A stretch of 64,000 nt of DNA from Yarrowia lipolytica. Lineage: Eukaryota; Ascomycota; Dipodascomycetes; Dipodascales. Shown here in pieces: positions 38,081 through 49,306 of the stretch (position 1 is its first letter; each line of letters starts with the position of its first letter). The position numbers and the translations under genes are program-made. The notes under the pieces were generated by a model. That model was not told the origin of the DNA and did no database searches. It saw only the letters and a program-made list of their open reading frames with translations. The stretch is taken from assembly GCF_001761485.1 (NCBI RefSeq), contig NC_090774.1:1240001-1304000 (forward strand), given 5' to 3'.

Positions 38081-39362
38081 GCCACAACAGACCGCGACGG
38101 ACTGCCACGACGGGGTGCTTGCCTGGGTCTGAGTATAGGACGACCCTCAACTGTTCAACAGGCCCGTTGCGCATACAGTGACGCTCGGGGGCTCCTCCGT
38201 GCAAACATGACCACCAGTGTCAAAGTTCTGGTCTAGTGGACAAGGCTGATGCTGATCAACGTCGACAAATGTCTCAGAAGGATAATATTGCCGGACGGAG
38301 GCTGGAACCAGGAGTAGTGCCGACCGGGTGTGGTCTGAGAAGACCGTCCACCGGACTTTGAGGCCTTTTTCCACCGCTGTTTGCTACCGCTGTTTGCGCT
38401 GTTGTTCCCTCCGATCGCCCTATCCACGCAAACCAAATAGTAATAATCACAGTCTATTGTTCTAATTATAAATACACTACCATACACACCAGTCAGTTGT
38501 ACTACTGTACAGTACACTATGAACAAGTAGCGATGACAATGACAAATGAGCAGAGCAGCAAAACTGCAACGAGAAAAGCTGGATAAAACGGCCGCGGCAC
38601 CTGCAGGGCCTGGTTGCCATCCGACTAATTAACGACCCGGCAGATCTATCGGTGGATCTATGAGGCGCTTAGCACACACATGATAACTAACTATGCCCTG
38701 GTAGAGGCACAGGCAAACCCAAATGGCGGAGCAAGGAAGACCATGTGCAGGGTGTATACATTGTGTGGAGTGGATGTCGGGGCACTGCGGGAGGGCGTTG
38801 GATGGCTGGGTTCTGTCGGATGGGACACGGACCGCCTGTTCCTGTTACACTGGTTCTGTTGTGGTCCCGGAGCAGCGCGTGGAATCTATAAATACCCCTT
38901 TAACCCCTCGTCTGCTCAACTCCCTCCCCCTATAGTATAAGGTGCGCTTGAGGGAAAAAGACAAGTGCAAGCATGCACAGCAACTGCACAGCCGCTGGTC
39001 ACTCAAATGGTGCAAACTATACGCCTTTTGCAAAAGTATATGGGTGGAGCCTTGGTAGCAATTGAAGGACCGGTTCTCCAGACGGATTTCGATCACAAGA
39101 CACGACGCGTGCCCCTACGACCGCCAACACAAACCAGCAACTGCTACTCTGACGATACTGAAGTCATCTCACCTTGATAGGCGCACAGATTATAAACACA
39201 GGTAAAACCAGACAAAACACACGACCATCGCTGCTGCTGTCACATCTCAAAAGCTCAAAAGCTCAAAAGTTCAAAACCTACAGCCGCACATTCCAGATAC
39301 ACTCTCGAGGGACCACTGCTAGGTAGATATTTACCCACTCTTCCTCCACACCACACCCAGAC

Positions 39363-40967
39363 ATGCACTTTTCCAACTTTCTGCTGGGCGCTCTGGCCGC
39401 CACTGCGGCCGCCAAAAACACGTACCAAATCAACAAGTACGGGTCGCCACTGACCAACCAGAAACGATCGCTGAGCGAAAACTCGGTCGTCCAGCTCGAC
39501 ACGGTTGGCGTGCGATCCATCCGAGATGAGCCTGCTCCCCGAGACGCCGCGCTCATGAAGCGACAGACCGCCACTCTTCCGCTCAAAAATCTCGTCACAT
39601 ACTACGAGGCCGAGGTGAAAATCGGCACTCCCGCCCAGACGGTCAAGCTGCTGATCGACACCGGTTCGTCGGATATTTGGGTCATTGGAAGCGGCAATCC
39701 CGATTGTGGCTCCGCCCAGGACGCCCAGCGAGACCCCAACATCATCGACTGCTCCATCTCGGGCACCTTTGATACCTCCAAGTCGTCATCGTGGTCCCAG
39801 AACCAGACGGACTTCTTCATTCAGTACGGAGACCAGACCGCCGCCGAGGGAGGCTGGGGCACAGACACCTTTGCATTCGGCAACACCAACGTGTCTGGCC
39901 TATCCATCGCTGTGGCCTCCAAGACCAACTCATCCAACGGAGTCATGGGTATCGGTCTCGCTGGTCTCGAGTCCACCATCACCTACCGAGGTAACGACCA
40001 GATCTCTGGTAACCCCTACGAAAACCTGCCCATGAAGATGAAGGCCGAGGGTCTCATCAAGGCCAATGCATACTCTCTGTGGCTCAACAACCTGTCTTCC
40101 GACAGCGGCAACGTGCTGTTTGGTGGCGTCGACTACGCCAAGATTGACGGAGACCTCTTCACCGTCAAGCTTGTGAACCCCCAGCGATCCGTGTCCTCCA
40201 AGCCCATTGCATTCTACGTTGGCCTGGACTCTGTCTCCATCACCGACGTCAAGGGCGTCTCTGGCTTCATCACCAAGCAGCCCGTTCCTGCTCTTCTTGA
40301 CTCAGGAACCACCCTGACCTACCTGCCCCAGGACGCCTTCAACTACGTTGTTCGGGCCATGGGAGCCACCTACGACCCCCAGAACGGATACGTGTGCCCC
40401 TGTAAGAACGGTTACTCCGGACACCTCGACTACAACTTCTCCGGCGCCAACATCTCTGTCCCTCTCTACCAGCTCACTTACCCCATCCAGCTGCAGTCCC
40501 AGTCTGGACGAGTGGTCAACGCACAGTTCCGAAACGGAGACGACGCTTGTCTGCTGCTTATGCAGGCTTCCCAGGACCATGTCATTCTCGGAGATTCGTT
40601 CTTGCGAGCCGCCTACGTGGTCTACAACCTGGACTCGTACGAGGTGTCCATGGGCCAGACTAAGTACGGAGTAACCGACACCAACATTGTCGAGATTGAC
40701 AGCAACGGAGTTAAGAACGCCAATCCCGCCCCTGAGTACTCTTCTTCCTTCACTAACGTCAACTCCGAGACCACCATTCTGCGAGGAGCTCCCGGCTCTG
40801 CTGACTCCAACCCTTCCACCACACTTTCTGGCGGTCTTGTTGCCGGCTCCAGTGCTTCTTCTGGCTCTTCTGGTGACGGTAAGGGCAAGAACAATGCTGC
40901 TGGTCTTGAGCTCAGTATCGTTGGACTGGCCGTCGCAGTTGTCATGGCCAGCTTTGGTCTTATGTAA
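39363..40967 (+). CDS. GPI-anchored aspartyl protease (yapsin-like)
   Basis: Secreted pepsin-fold protease expected at the plasma membrane or wall, where yapsins process precursors and support wall integrity. The 534-residue protein has a signal peptide (MHFSNFLLGALAATAAA), a propeptide with dibasic Lys-Arg at 34-35 and 66-67 (the second just before the catalytic domain), and both active-site triads: D99-T-G-S-S and D313-S-G-T-T. Several N-x-S/T sites (SQNQT, NTNVSG, KTNSS, NLSS) suit glycosylation. A Ser/Gly-rich stretch (about 485-512) precedes a hydrophobic tail (LELSIVGLAVAVVMASFGLM), the classical GPI-attachment signal. A yapsin paralogue number cannot be assigned, so no symbol is given. 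Confidence 0.92.
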   Translation: MHFSNFLLGALAATAAAKNTYQINKYGSPLTNQKRSLSENSVVQLDTVGVRSIRDEPAPRDAALMKRQTATLPLKNLVTYYEAEVKIGTPAQTVKLLIDTGSSDIWVIGSGNPDCGSAQDAQRDPNIIDCSISGTFDTSKSSSWSQNQTDFFIQYGDQTAAEGGWGTDTFAFGNTNVSGLSIAVASKTNSSNGVMGIGLAGLESTITYRGNDQISGNPYENLPMKMKAEGLIKANAYSLWLNNLSSDSGNVLFGGVDYAKIDGDLFTVKLVNPQRSVSSKPIAFYVGLDSVSITDVKGVSGFITKQPVPALLDSGTTLTYLPQDAFNYVVRAMGATYDPQNGYVCPCKNGYSGHLDYNFSGANISVPLYQLTYPIQLQSQSGRVVNAQFRNGDDACLLLMQASQDHVILGDSFLRAAYVVYNLDSYEVSMGQTKYGVTDTNIVEIDSNGVKNANPAPEYSSSFTNVNSETTILRGAPGSADSNPSTTLSGGLVAGSSASSGSSGDGKGKNNAAGLELSIVGLAVAVVMASFGLM

Positions 40968-42558
40968 ACGCAGCATGATAAGCCAAGCGAGTCTTTGCAA
41001 GCAAGTCTTTCCAAGCAAGTCTTTGCAAAAGCACCTTGTCTGGCGAACCCACTCACTGCGGCATGTTCATCACGTTCCTGGCATGTCCACTATGTATTTA
41101 GTATGATAATAGAATTTATAAATGGGAGGATAATGAGAGTAGCATGAGGGACTGAGCCTTAAGCTTGTGAGCGTCAAGAACCAGTACATTGGCAGTGCGC
41201 AGTGCTTTCCATGAGTTTCATCACTTCATTGAGAGACTCAATATTGTATGTACGAGTACGACCTGTACGAGTCATGTAGGGTCGCAGGGGTGCTTCGGTA
41301 TGAATAGCAGAGTCAAAGGTTGCGAGCAAGTGTTTCAGCTGCACAGCAGGTGGACTAAGGGGTTGTTTCAGGGTCCTATCTTGATGTTGGACCACCTATG
41401 GATTTTGATGTGAGATGAGCTGGGTGGAGAGCAGTTAGTCAGAAAATGTAGTTGTTCAGAGCACGTGGTCAGAGAGAACATGTACAGTATACTTGGAGGA
41501 CGTCCATGGCCACTTTTGTCGGTGATATGTAGCCCCTTTTCAGTGAGGTAATTGGTTTGGGGGAGCAGCCAAATACGAAACACGAGTTCAAACATGGTCC
41601 GAGGTTCCACACTTGATAGTACGGTGAGACCTGGAGAGCATTCCGATTGGGGCTAAATCGCCAGAACAAACGTGCAACTGTGAGAGCTTTGGTCACGCGA
41701 GCTACGGGCGACTGAACGGGCTAATGGTTGGCAGTTGACGAATGATGATGTATTTGGTGTCTTTAATGAAGATTGCATCGCTTTGCAGGAACGCGTTGAG
41801 GTCGAAGTATCTTCACACAACAGTATGTACACTACAAGTAGCGGCGCAGTGTGTACAGCTTGTACCAAAGGTATAGGGCAGCCGAAACTTCAAGCTGAGA
41901 TTCAAAGGTGGGTGAGACGTTGAAGTATCTCGATTATTGCTGGAAAGTGAAACCAATTTTTTTCGCAGTTGTACAAGAAACAGTCCTTTTCTTCAAAGGA
42001 TATCGTTAAACTAAATGTCAACTAATATGAACGAATTTGCGGTGTTAGTTAAGAGTAGGTCAGGAAGTAACGGATCGCAAAAAGAGGTATTGCTCAGCTA
42101 CAGTATACAGTAATAAAATGTACGTTATAGTAAGCTGGCATAAAACCATTTGTTGAATGGTACGCAATGTGTGCTCCATAATTCTATGGAATTGCCCCTA
42201 AGCTTGGCCTATGTCACCTCCGTATGCCCACTGCACTGTCAGATGGTTACAGTAGCAAGATTAAGAGTGTGGATCAAGTACGAGTACGAGTACTAGTACA
42301 AGTATTGTGGCCGGTGCGATATGTATGAGCTCTACATGTGTCAGTGTCCATGTCCTCTGGGAATGAACGTTTTGTGGATACTGTACAAGTACGCCATATA
42401 GACAACCTACTCAGGTTATACAAGAAAGGAAGGGACACTGAGAACTCCACCGAGGAGTTGATTTGGAGGCATGACGAGACGGTAAACCCGATCAAGACTT
42501 GGCGTAAATGACGTGCTCCACGGATATCAAATAATTGCCGACAGATATTCTGGATTTT

Positions 42559-42578
42559 CCCCCCCCCCCCCCCTCCCC
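42559..42578 (+). repeat. C15 homopolymer followed by TCCCC
   Basis: Fifteen C, one T, four C. The minus strand could form a G-quadruplex. No function is evident. Confidence 0.85.
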
Positions 42579-43286
42579 AAATTACCCTGTCAGGTACACT
42601 TCATCGCCCTTCCGCATGCGTCATGTAAGATAATGCAAAGAGACCAACAGAGCAGGTGGGGGCCCCGCCCCGTGTCGGTCCTAGACCTCAGGTCTCATAG
42701 AAAGAAGTTATAGCAATTGGGATGTAGAAAGAGAGTGGTGAGGAATTTAATCAAAAGCAATTTGCTGTATGTGCGACAGACAATGGATTTTAGTGCGGAA
42801 AATGAAATTTCACCAACTTTCTCCTATCAATTAGGCAGCTTTCAGGCTACTTGTAGGCCCATGACGACAATCAGTGCTAATTTTGGACGCCATGACTGCC
42901 CTTGTGCAAAGCCTACAGTAAGAGTACAAGTACACCGCCACTCAACAGGATAGACATGATTTCTATAACGCTGCCCCACCTTTCTGAGACAGGGGTGTCG
43001 ACACCGGAGATGGCGAGACAAGAAGAGAGCCATATAGGGAATATGCCGTTGATTGGACTGGTTATTTGTACACAGTTGCAAAACATGCACCCGATGACTC
43101 TACACATGTCTCACCATGTGAAGCAGATTGTTTAGAGAGGGTAAGAAAGGGGTTGTGAGTAATATCGCTGCCAACTACCCCACCACGACGCTGAGACACA
43201 AGGAACAAGCACCAGTACTTGTAGGTGGAGTGGGTATGTTTACGTCATAATCGCACCCGTATATGAATTGCCATCAAAGAGAGGGA

Positions 43287-43353
43287 CAAAGCCGTCTCTC
43301 CCACCATGACCAAGCCGCCTCTCCCACCATGGCCAAGCCGCTTCTCCTCTTTC
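43287..43353 (+). repeat. 23-bp tandem repeat, about three copies
   Basis: CAAGCCG(C/T)CTCTCCCACCAT-type units follow each other, the third diverging at its end. No function evident. Confidence 0.8.
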
Positions 43354-44675
43354 TCCAGGGCGACAAGGGTCGACGTCTAAGACGTGGTTGCCATTGCCGC
43401 CAGTCTTGTGCATCCTTCTGTGGGATTCCGCGTCGGGTCTTGCCTTGGGCGGTATAGGAGAAGCACACGTGCACGACACGGTCTCTTGTATAGCTCGCTC
43501 GCCGGACGTGGGGTTGGGGCAAAGACGGGTTTTCCCATGGCCAATCATAGCAGATAAACTAGACACGCAGGGAGGTGCATGTGGTGAGCACGGGAGACAC
43601 ATTTGGGGGGAAACTAGGTTTGTCAATCCAGGTTAATTTGCAGCGCTGCAGGCCTATCAGAGACAAGTGTGGGGGCAGGTGGTGTATGGGCCAGGCTGTG
43701 TGGTCTTTTTGTGGTTATTTTATGTGGATTGGGGGTCCTCGGAACCAAGTGCCATTGAGCTGTTTATGCTGAGTGTATTTTTGTCGGCTCCTTTTTCAAG
43801 GCCACCATCTTTAATACACCCCGACCGCTCATTCCACAAGCTTATATTGGGCACACAAGTAGCTCCAGACTCCAAGAGACACGTTTTTGGACTGCGTTTT
43901 TTGAATTTCAGCATGCAAAGGGGCAATCATGGTGGTACTGTGGACGGCAAGGGCGACTGCCGAATTGCGCCGGGGCAAATCTCAGTTTAGATGATCATTT
44001 GATTTCCTGGAAAAACATGTTTGTGCTGGGGAGCTCAGAGTAGTGTACCGCCGTATACGGTCTCATCGGCCGTACATACAGGAGGCGCTGCACCCAGCTA
44101 CGTGTGTAACTTGAGTAGCGCTACACAGGGTGAAGGCGGGACCGACCACCACCACCCTCCCGACCCCCGACATGGGCCCACGCCTCCTCGAGACCCAAAA
44201 GAGGAACAGCCAGGCCGACCAAACGTGCGCTTGTGTAAATGGAGTTTGACAGTCAATCCGTACCGTCTTTGAGTTTGCTCCACAAGGTTGATATCAGCAT
44301 TGTCCATGCAGCGGCGTGGTTTGGGGGACATGTGTCCAAACTCAGCTGTAATTGGTTCCTGGGCGGTTGGGTAGGCTTCTCATTCAACGTGGATCATGTC
44401 TTTAGAGCGTGACGTGTCGGTCGTGTGAGCCGAGCGGTGTGAAATTTCGCGTTAGAGGGGGCCCCACCAGCTCGAATCGAACGCCGAAAACACAGCCCTC
44501 AATGGCTGCCCACACCCCTCCTCCTCGCACCCAGACCACCATCACCACCTCTCTCACTTGCCAGAGACCCCTTCTCCACCCCACCCAACTCAATCGCCTG
44601 CTCGCATGACAGTAGAGTTTGCCCTCGTGCTAACAGTGACGCTTTCAACAGGCACCCCGAAAGCCAACTAACTTT

Positions 44676-44683
44676 TATAAATA
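44676..44683 (+). promoter_or_regulatory. TATA box of BTA1
   Basis: TATAAATA lies 63 bp before the BTA1 ATG, a normal place for a strong yeast core promoter. Two AACGTG words (CACGTT on the other strand; 44222-44227 and 44386-44391) upstream match the weaker Pho4-type core. That fits phosphate control of betaine-lipid synthesis known in fungi, but is not proof. Confidence 0.5.
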
Positions 44684-44745
44684 CCCGTAGCCCCCGGCGT
44701 GCTGAGGTCTCGTGTAGTCGTTTCCGTTCACTTTACCATTTCAAC

Positions 44746-46971
44746 ATGCTACAATACGCCATCCCCGCCTTTCTTGTTCTCGGACTGGCCCTAGTCTTCG
44801 TCAACTCGTCGGCCAAGACCCTGGCCATCTTTGCCTGGAACTGCTTCATCAAGCCCTTCACCGGCCACAAGGACGTGGCGGCCGGCCAGCAGGGCGCCCT
44901 GGAGTCCTTCTACAAGGGCCAGGCCAACATTTACGACCGAACCCGAGCCACTCTGCTCAAGGGCCGAGAGCAGGCTCTGGCCACCACCGCCGCCGAGCTT
45001 CGAAAGAAGCATGATCTCGTGTGGGTCGACATTGGAGGAGGAACCGGCTGGAACATTGAGCACATGACCACCAACTACCTTCCCATTTCCTGCTTCAAGG
45101 CCATCTACCTGGTTGATCTGAGTCCTTCTCTGTGCGAGGTGGCCCGAAAGCGATTCGCCGAGAAGAACTGGAAGAACGTGCACGTTCTGTGCATCGACGC
45201 TGCCGATTTCACTCCCCCCGCTGGATCCTCCGTTGATCTCTTCACCATGTCCTACTCTCTGTCTATGATCCCCACCTACTATGCCGTTATCGATCGACTC
45301 TCCACCCTGCTTGGCAAGGACGGTCTGGTCACTGTCATCGACTTTTACGTCCAATCCCATGCCACCTTGACCGCCAAGTCTACTACCATGGGCGGCGAGC
45401 TGCTCCGGCATGTCAACTGGTTCTCCCGAACTTTCTGGCGACTGTGGTTCGAGTTTGACCGGGTCTACCTCGACTCTGCCCGACGAGACTATCTCGAGTA
45501 CCGATTCGGAACCATCAAGTCAGTCAACTGCCGAAACACCCGACTCGGAGGAATCCCCTACTACTACTGGATTGGATGTGACAAGGACCGATCCACCAAC
45601 ATTCTCCAGCGAGCCAACGCTCTTGCTACCGAGTCTCCCTACCTGTCCCCCCAGAACGAGCTTGTTGTTGGAGACGAGGACGCCGCTAACAACACTCTGG
45701 CTATCCGATCCAAGGGCTACGATGCCGCTCTCGTCAACATGCAGCGAAACTTCCCCGCTCCCTCATTCTTCTACCAGACCGAAATCTGGCGAATCTTCTA
45801 CAACCAGGAGCTGCCCAAGTACCACCAGTTTGCCAACCAGTACATCTACGCCTTCACCTGGGAGGACCCCCGAGAGGACAAGAACATTCTACAGTTTAAG
45901 CCCAGCGATACCGTTCTTGCCATCACCTCTGCCGGTGACAACATTCTGTCTTACGCCTCCATGGACGCTCCCCCCAAGCGAATCCATTGTGTCGACCTCA
46001 ACCCTTGCCAGAACCATCTGCTCGAGCTCAAGCTGGCCTGTCTGCGAGTGCTTCCCTTTGAGGACATGTGGAAGCTGTTTGGTGAAGGCAAGCACCCCAA
46101 GTTCCAAGAGCTGCTGACCACCAAGCTGGCCCCCCACCTGTCTTCCCACGCCTTCCAGTACTGGCACAAGCGAGGCCACGCCTCTTTCACCGGAAAGGGT
46201 CTGTTTGATACCGGCTCTTCCCGATGGGCCATTCGACTTGCCCATTGGGTCTTTGCAATTTCTGGTGTCTCCCCCCACATTAGCGCTCTGTGCGAGGCCA
46301 AGACTCTCGACGAACAGTGGAGCGTCTGGGAGAAGTCCCTTCGACCCTGTCTGTCCAACCCCATTGTCGCCAAGGTGCTTGTTGGCAACCCCATTTTCCT
46401 GTGGAAGGCTCTCGGTGTTCCCGTTGAGCAGACCTCTATGATCGAGGGCGGTATGCTCAAGTTTGTCATCGACACCTTCGAGCCCATCATCAAGCGATCG
46501 CTCATTTCGGACGACAACTACTTCTACTACCTGTGTCTCAAGGGCTGCTACGCTGCCAACAACTGTCCCGACTTCCTGACCAAGCACGGCCACGCCAACC
46601 TGGCCAAGCGAAAGGGAGCTCTTGACGGAATCCGAATCCACACCGACGAGATCAACGAGGTGGTCAAGCGACTCAACCCCGGATCAGTCAACCACGCCAT
46701 CGTTATGGACCACATGGACTGGTTCCCCAAGGACGGTAACGCCGCTCGAGAGGAGATCAAGTCTCTGCACCATGCTCTTACCGAAGGTGGAAACGTTATG
46801 TTGCGATCAGCCTCCCAGAAGCCCTGGTACCTCAGCGTCTATGAGGAGGAGGGCTTCACCACTAGACCCGCTGCCATCCGAGAATCTGGCACTTCCATTG
46901 ACCGAGTCAACATGTACGCTTCCACTTGGGTCTGTACCAAGAAGGGAGCCATGGAGAGCCTCAAGATTTAG
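44746..46971 (+). CDS. BTA1: Betaine-lipid (DGTS) synthase, BtaB-BtaA fusion
   Basis: Makes diacylglyceryl-trimethylhomoserine, a phosphorus-free membrane lipid, from diacylglycerol and S-adenosylmethionine. In fungi it is induced by phosphate starvation and lets the cell replace phosphatidylcholine. The 741-residue protein begins with a membrane segment (about 4-20). A BtaB-like methyltransferase domain follows, with SAM loop D95-IGGGTGW, DLSPSLCEVARKRF and IDAADFTPP. A BtaA-like 3-amino-3-carboxypropyl transferase domain runs from about 340 on, with the signature YAFTWEDPREDKNIL, ITSAGDNILSYA, HCVDLNPCQNHLLELK and MDHMDWFP. This order is the fungal one; the algal Chlamydomonas enzyme has the domains the other way round. 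Codon use is strongly biased (CTG, ATC, CGA), suggesting high expression. Saccharomyces lacks the gene. Confidence 0.95.
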   Translation: MLQYAIPAFLVLGLALVFVNSSAKTLAIFAWNCFIKPFTGHKDVAAGQQGALESFYKGQANIYDRTRATLLKGREQALATTAAELRKKHDLVWVDIGGGTGWNIEHMTTNYLPISCFKAIYLVDLSPSLCEVARKRFAEKNWKNVHVLCIDAADFTPPAGSSVDLFTMSYSLSMIPTYYAVIDRLSTLLGKDGLVTVIDFYVQSHATLTAKSTTMGGELLRHVNWFSRTFWRLWFEFDRVYLDSARRDYLEYRFGTIKSVNCRNTRLGGIPYYYWIGCDKDRSTNILQRANALATESPYLSPQNELVVGDEDAANNTLAIRSKGYDAALVNMQRNFPAPSFFYQTEIWRIFYNQELPKYHQFANQYIYAFTWEDPREDKNILQFKPSDTVLAITSAGDNILSYASMDAPPKRIHCVDLNPCQNHLLELKLACLRVLPFEDMWKLFGEGKHPKFQELLTTKLAPHLSSHAFQYWHKRGHASFTGKGLFDTGSSRWAIRLAHWVFAISGVSPHISALCEAKTLDEQWSVWEKSLRPCLSNPIVAKVLVGNPIFLWKALGVPVEQTSMIEGGMLKFVIDTFEPIIKRSLISDDNYFYYLCLKGCYAANNCPDFLTKHGHANLAKRKGALDGIRIHTDEINEVVKRLNPGSVNHAIVMDHMDWFPKDGNAAREEIKSLHHALTEGGNVMLRSASQKPWYLSVYEEEGFTTRPAAIRESGTSIDRVNMYASTWVCTKKGAMESLKI

Positions 46972-49306
46972 ACTATTTATTATAGATGATGTATTATATG
47001 ACAACTCATGGTCAACCTGGGACGTACTTGTACAAGTACTCGTGCGAGTACATGATGTAACATTCCACAACACCAAATGTGACGCTATGGACCAAACAAA
47101 ACCAGATATCAAAAAATGACACGTGTAATAGTGATAATAGTGACATGGACTCGAGAAAAACGCGCTCCTACGAAATGAGAGGGCCGAAGGAGATAAAGTT
47201 TGGTTTATGTAACAAAATCCTACGAGACTGTATATGGGGTGATATGTTCCCCCTTTGATTTCCATTCATCTTAGCTGTGCTCATATCTTAGAAAAAACTA
47301 CTAAATGATACTCATCAAAATCATGGGAGTGTTATAATACCGATTTTGGAGGTAATATCTTGATACGAGCCTCTTCTGCCGGGACACTGGCATCGACGCA
47401 ATCAGAAGGCACAGGCGATGATAACAGAGGGGCTATCATCCAACGGTTTCATTGTCGAATAAATAACCGCTGTGGCTTTGTTGTGGGGTATCCAACTGTT
47501 GAGTAATGTGCCTCGATGAGGGGAATATCTTTGTTCGAAGTCGTTAGTCGCACAGCCCATGGCCATTTGAAGAAGATACGAATGACACCATTCGAAAGCT
47601 TGAATCTGGACCAGTAAGATACAAGTACTTGCAGTTCAATTGCTGGCAGTGTTGGAGAACTTGTTCCTGCTTGTAGTTTCAATGTCTGTTCGACCACTCA
47701 GTTATCAGCGTTCCTAACCATAGCAAATAGTCGTACTGCGCTGATTGGAGCTGCAACAATGTTACATCTATGGCAGTTCTGAGATGAAAGAGTTTCATAA
47801 GAGCAAACTTTGGATTTCTCGAATGTGTTCCTGAGAACAAGGCCAATGTTTGCTTTACCCAGCGGTTGTGCAAACCAGCCCTCGTGCCTCCAAAAGCAAC
47901 GAAAGTAGACCCAATGAGACACACTAGTGTATGGTGGCTGTTTCTGTGGCGTAGTCAGTCGACTTTGAAACTGCCTCACGCGAGAGATACTGTAGCTGCG
48001 ATCATGGACTCATTTTCACATTGACAACGCTCAGGGTCCCCAATAAGGACACAGGTAGATTGGGTAGCTTCAATCACGTCTCTCTAGAACAAGCACTTGT
48101 TATCTCGTTGGCGTCCTTTTCTTTGTACTCTTGTCGATTTGATTCTCCGAGGCCAATTTGTTTTTCGGGTGGCCCAATCCTCTTGCTCGTCCGACGGTTT
48201 CTGCAGCACCTGCCTGCTGGTCGAACACTGTGGGTCCAGTTGCCGAACTTTCAGCACCCAGGTAAAAAAGCGTACTTTACAGTCTTGCTGGCGAGTTACT
48301 TAGTTCTTAAAGCAGTCTAAGATGGGGCGGTGACTTGAGAAGACCGACTTTAGGACCGACACTTTACTTCTACCTCGGGATTCTCTCTGTGCCTGTATCT
48401 TTTCTCGCTTAGGTCCCGGCATCTGACACATCTCCACTTGGCTGCGTTATCTTGCATATAGCGAGTACGACAGACAGATCACATCTTGCATCGAGTGCCG
48501 TACGCCCCACTTGGGACGACTCAAAGGTGTCCAAAATGAGCCATTACAGTTAATCATTTTAGGACTCATACTTTGAGACAGCCCTCGCATTTTTCTCGCT
48601 GATATACTTTTAGCCGTATTTTACATGAAACTGGGAACCTCTAGGGGAGAGTGTACAAGAGAGGTAATAAAGGGGTGCAAGAGATGGTGAAAGTGACCCC
48701 GCATCGCGCCAAGCCGTCAGAATGGACACCATCCGATTTTTCTGGCCTGCCAATCCCTTCTTGCCAAGCTCATTAGTCACCAGTTGACAGACTTCCCTCA
48801 GGAACAGACGAAACTCTTTCTCTGACAAGACATGGGCCGTATGATAAGCCACAATTGCGCAGCGATAATGAACTGGGGGTTGTCGTTGTTGTAGAGCGGC
48901 TATTTGAAAGCCCTTTCGACATGTCTCTAATTCTCTCCCCCTCATCGATATCAACACATCTTCCCCACTGTTGGTTGTTTTGCGTTCTTGTGATGAAAGG
49001 GCTTTTTCAACTGTGGCCAGGTCGGCCTTCTATTGTTAACACGCCTCGGCCCATCACGATACAGACGACTCTCGCATTCAACATAGCCTAATGCTAATTC
49101 CACGTCTAACTGAGCCTCCAGATAACACCATTGGCTGGCAGCGTTTTCATCTTACTCCAGGTCCCCTATCAGAGTTCCTTCGGCCTCGAACCTTGAGTCA
49201 AGATAAGTGAAATGAACATGTTCCAGCTCACCGGGGGGTTATGTAATGTGAGGGAGTATAAGTACTGCGAGCGATAATACAGTGATCGAGTAGAAAAATA
49301 CTATCA
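46972..49306. other. Long region BTA1 3' side / permease promoter
   Basis: 2.3 kb. Contains a 16-bp perfect palindrome at 47024-47039 just after BTA1 and CAAGTACTTG at 47622-47631. GATAAG (49202-49207) and a TATAAGT word (about 49257) precede the permease. Several frames of 80-115 codons occur (47449-47979 and 48610-48945 on the minus strand), but I recognise none. Confidence 0.5.
47024..47039. repeat. 16-bp perfect palindrome
   Basis: GTACTTGTACAAGTAC, 53 bp after the BTA1 stop codon. The same core as the 34285 palindrome. Confidence 0.9.

Larger units (their letters stand above)
37065..39362. other. Long intergenic region before the yapsin-like gene
   Basis: 2.3 kb, no convincing gene. 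Holds a run of 34 A (37370-37403), two adjacent arrays of 10-bp repeats (37921-37950 and 38011-38080), a TATAAATA word (38888-38895) and AAAGCTC/AAAAGTTC repeats near 39250. Frames of 60-180 codons here are read through these simple repeats or lie antisense to the preceding gene. Confidence 0.5.
40968..44745. other. Longest gene-poor stretch (3.8 kb)
   Basis: No credible gene on either strand. The best frame (43240-43626, minus) crosses a 23-bp repeat and matches nothing I know. The stretch holds seven TACAAGTA/TACTTGTA words (41833-43223), a C15 run, a 23-bp tandem repeat and GTACGAGTAC clusters (41240-41265, 42275-42300). The last about 350 bp should be the BTA1 promoter. Possible uses: distant regulation, origin, or untranslated RNA; none shown. 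Confidence 0.5.

Noticed and set aside
43240-43626. 128-codon minus-strand frame
   Set aside because: Crosses the 23-bp repeat, is Pro/Arg/Cys-rich and competes with plus-strand frames; no family.
48610-48945. 111-codon minus-strand frame with helix-like text (SEKEFRLFLREVCQLVTNELGKK, split)
   Set aside because: It has an ATG (48945) and is the best of the small frames in that gap, but no family, promoter or conservation can be seen; kept out for lack of support.
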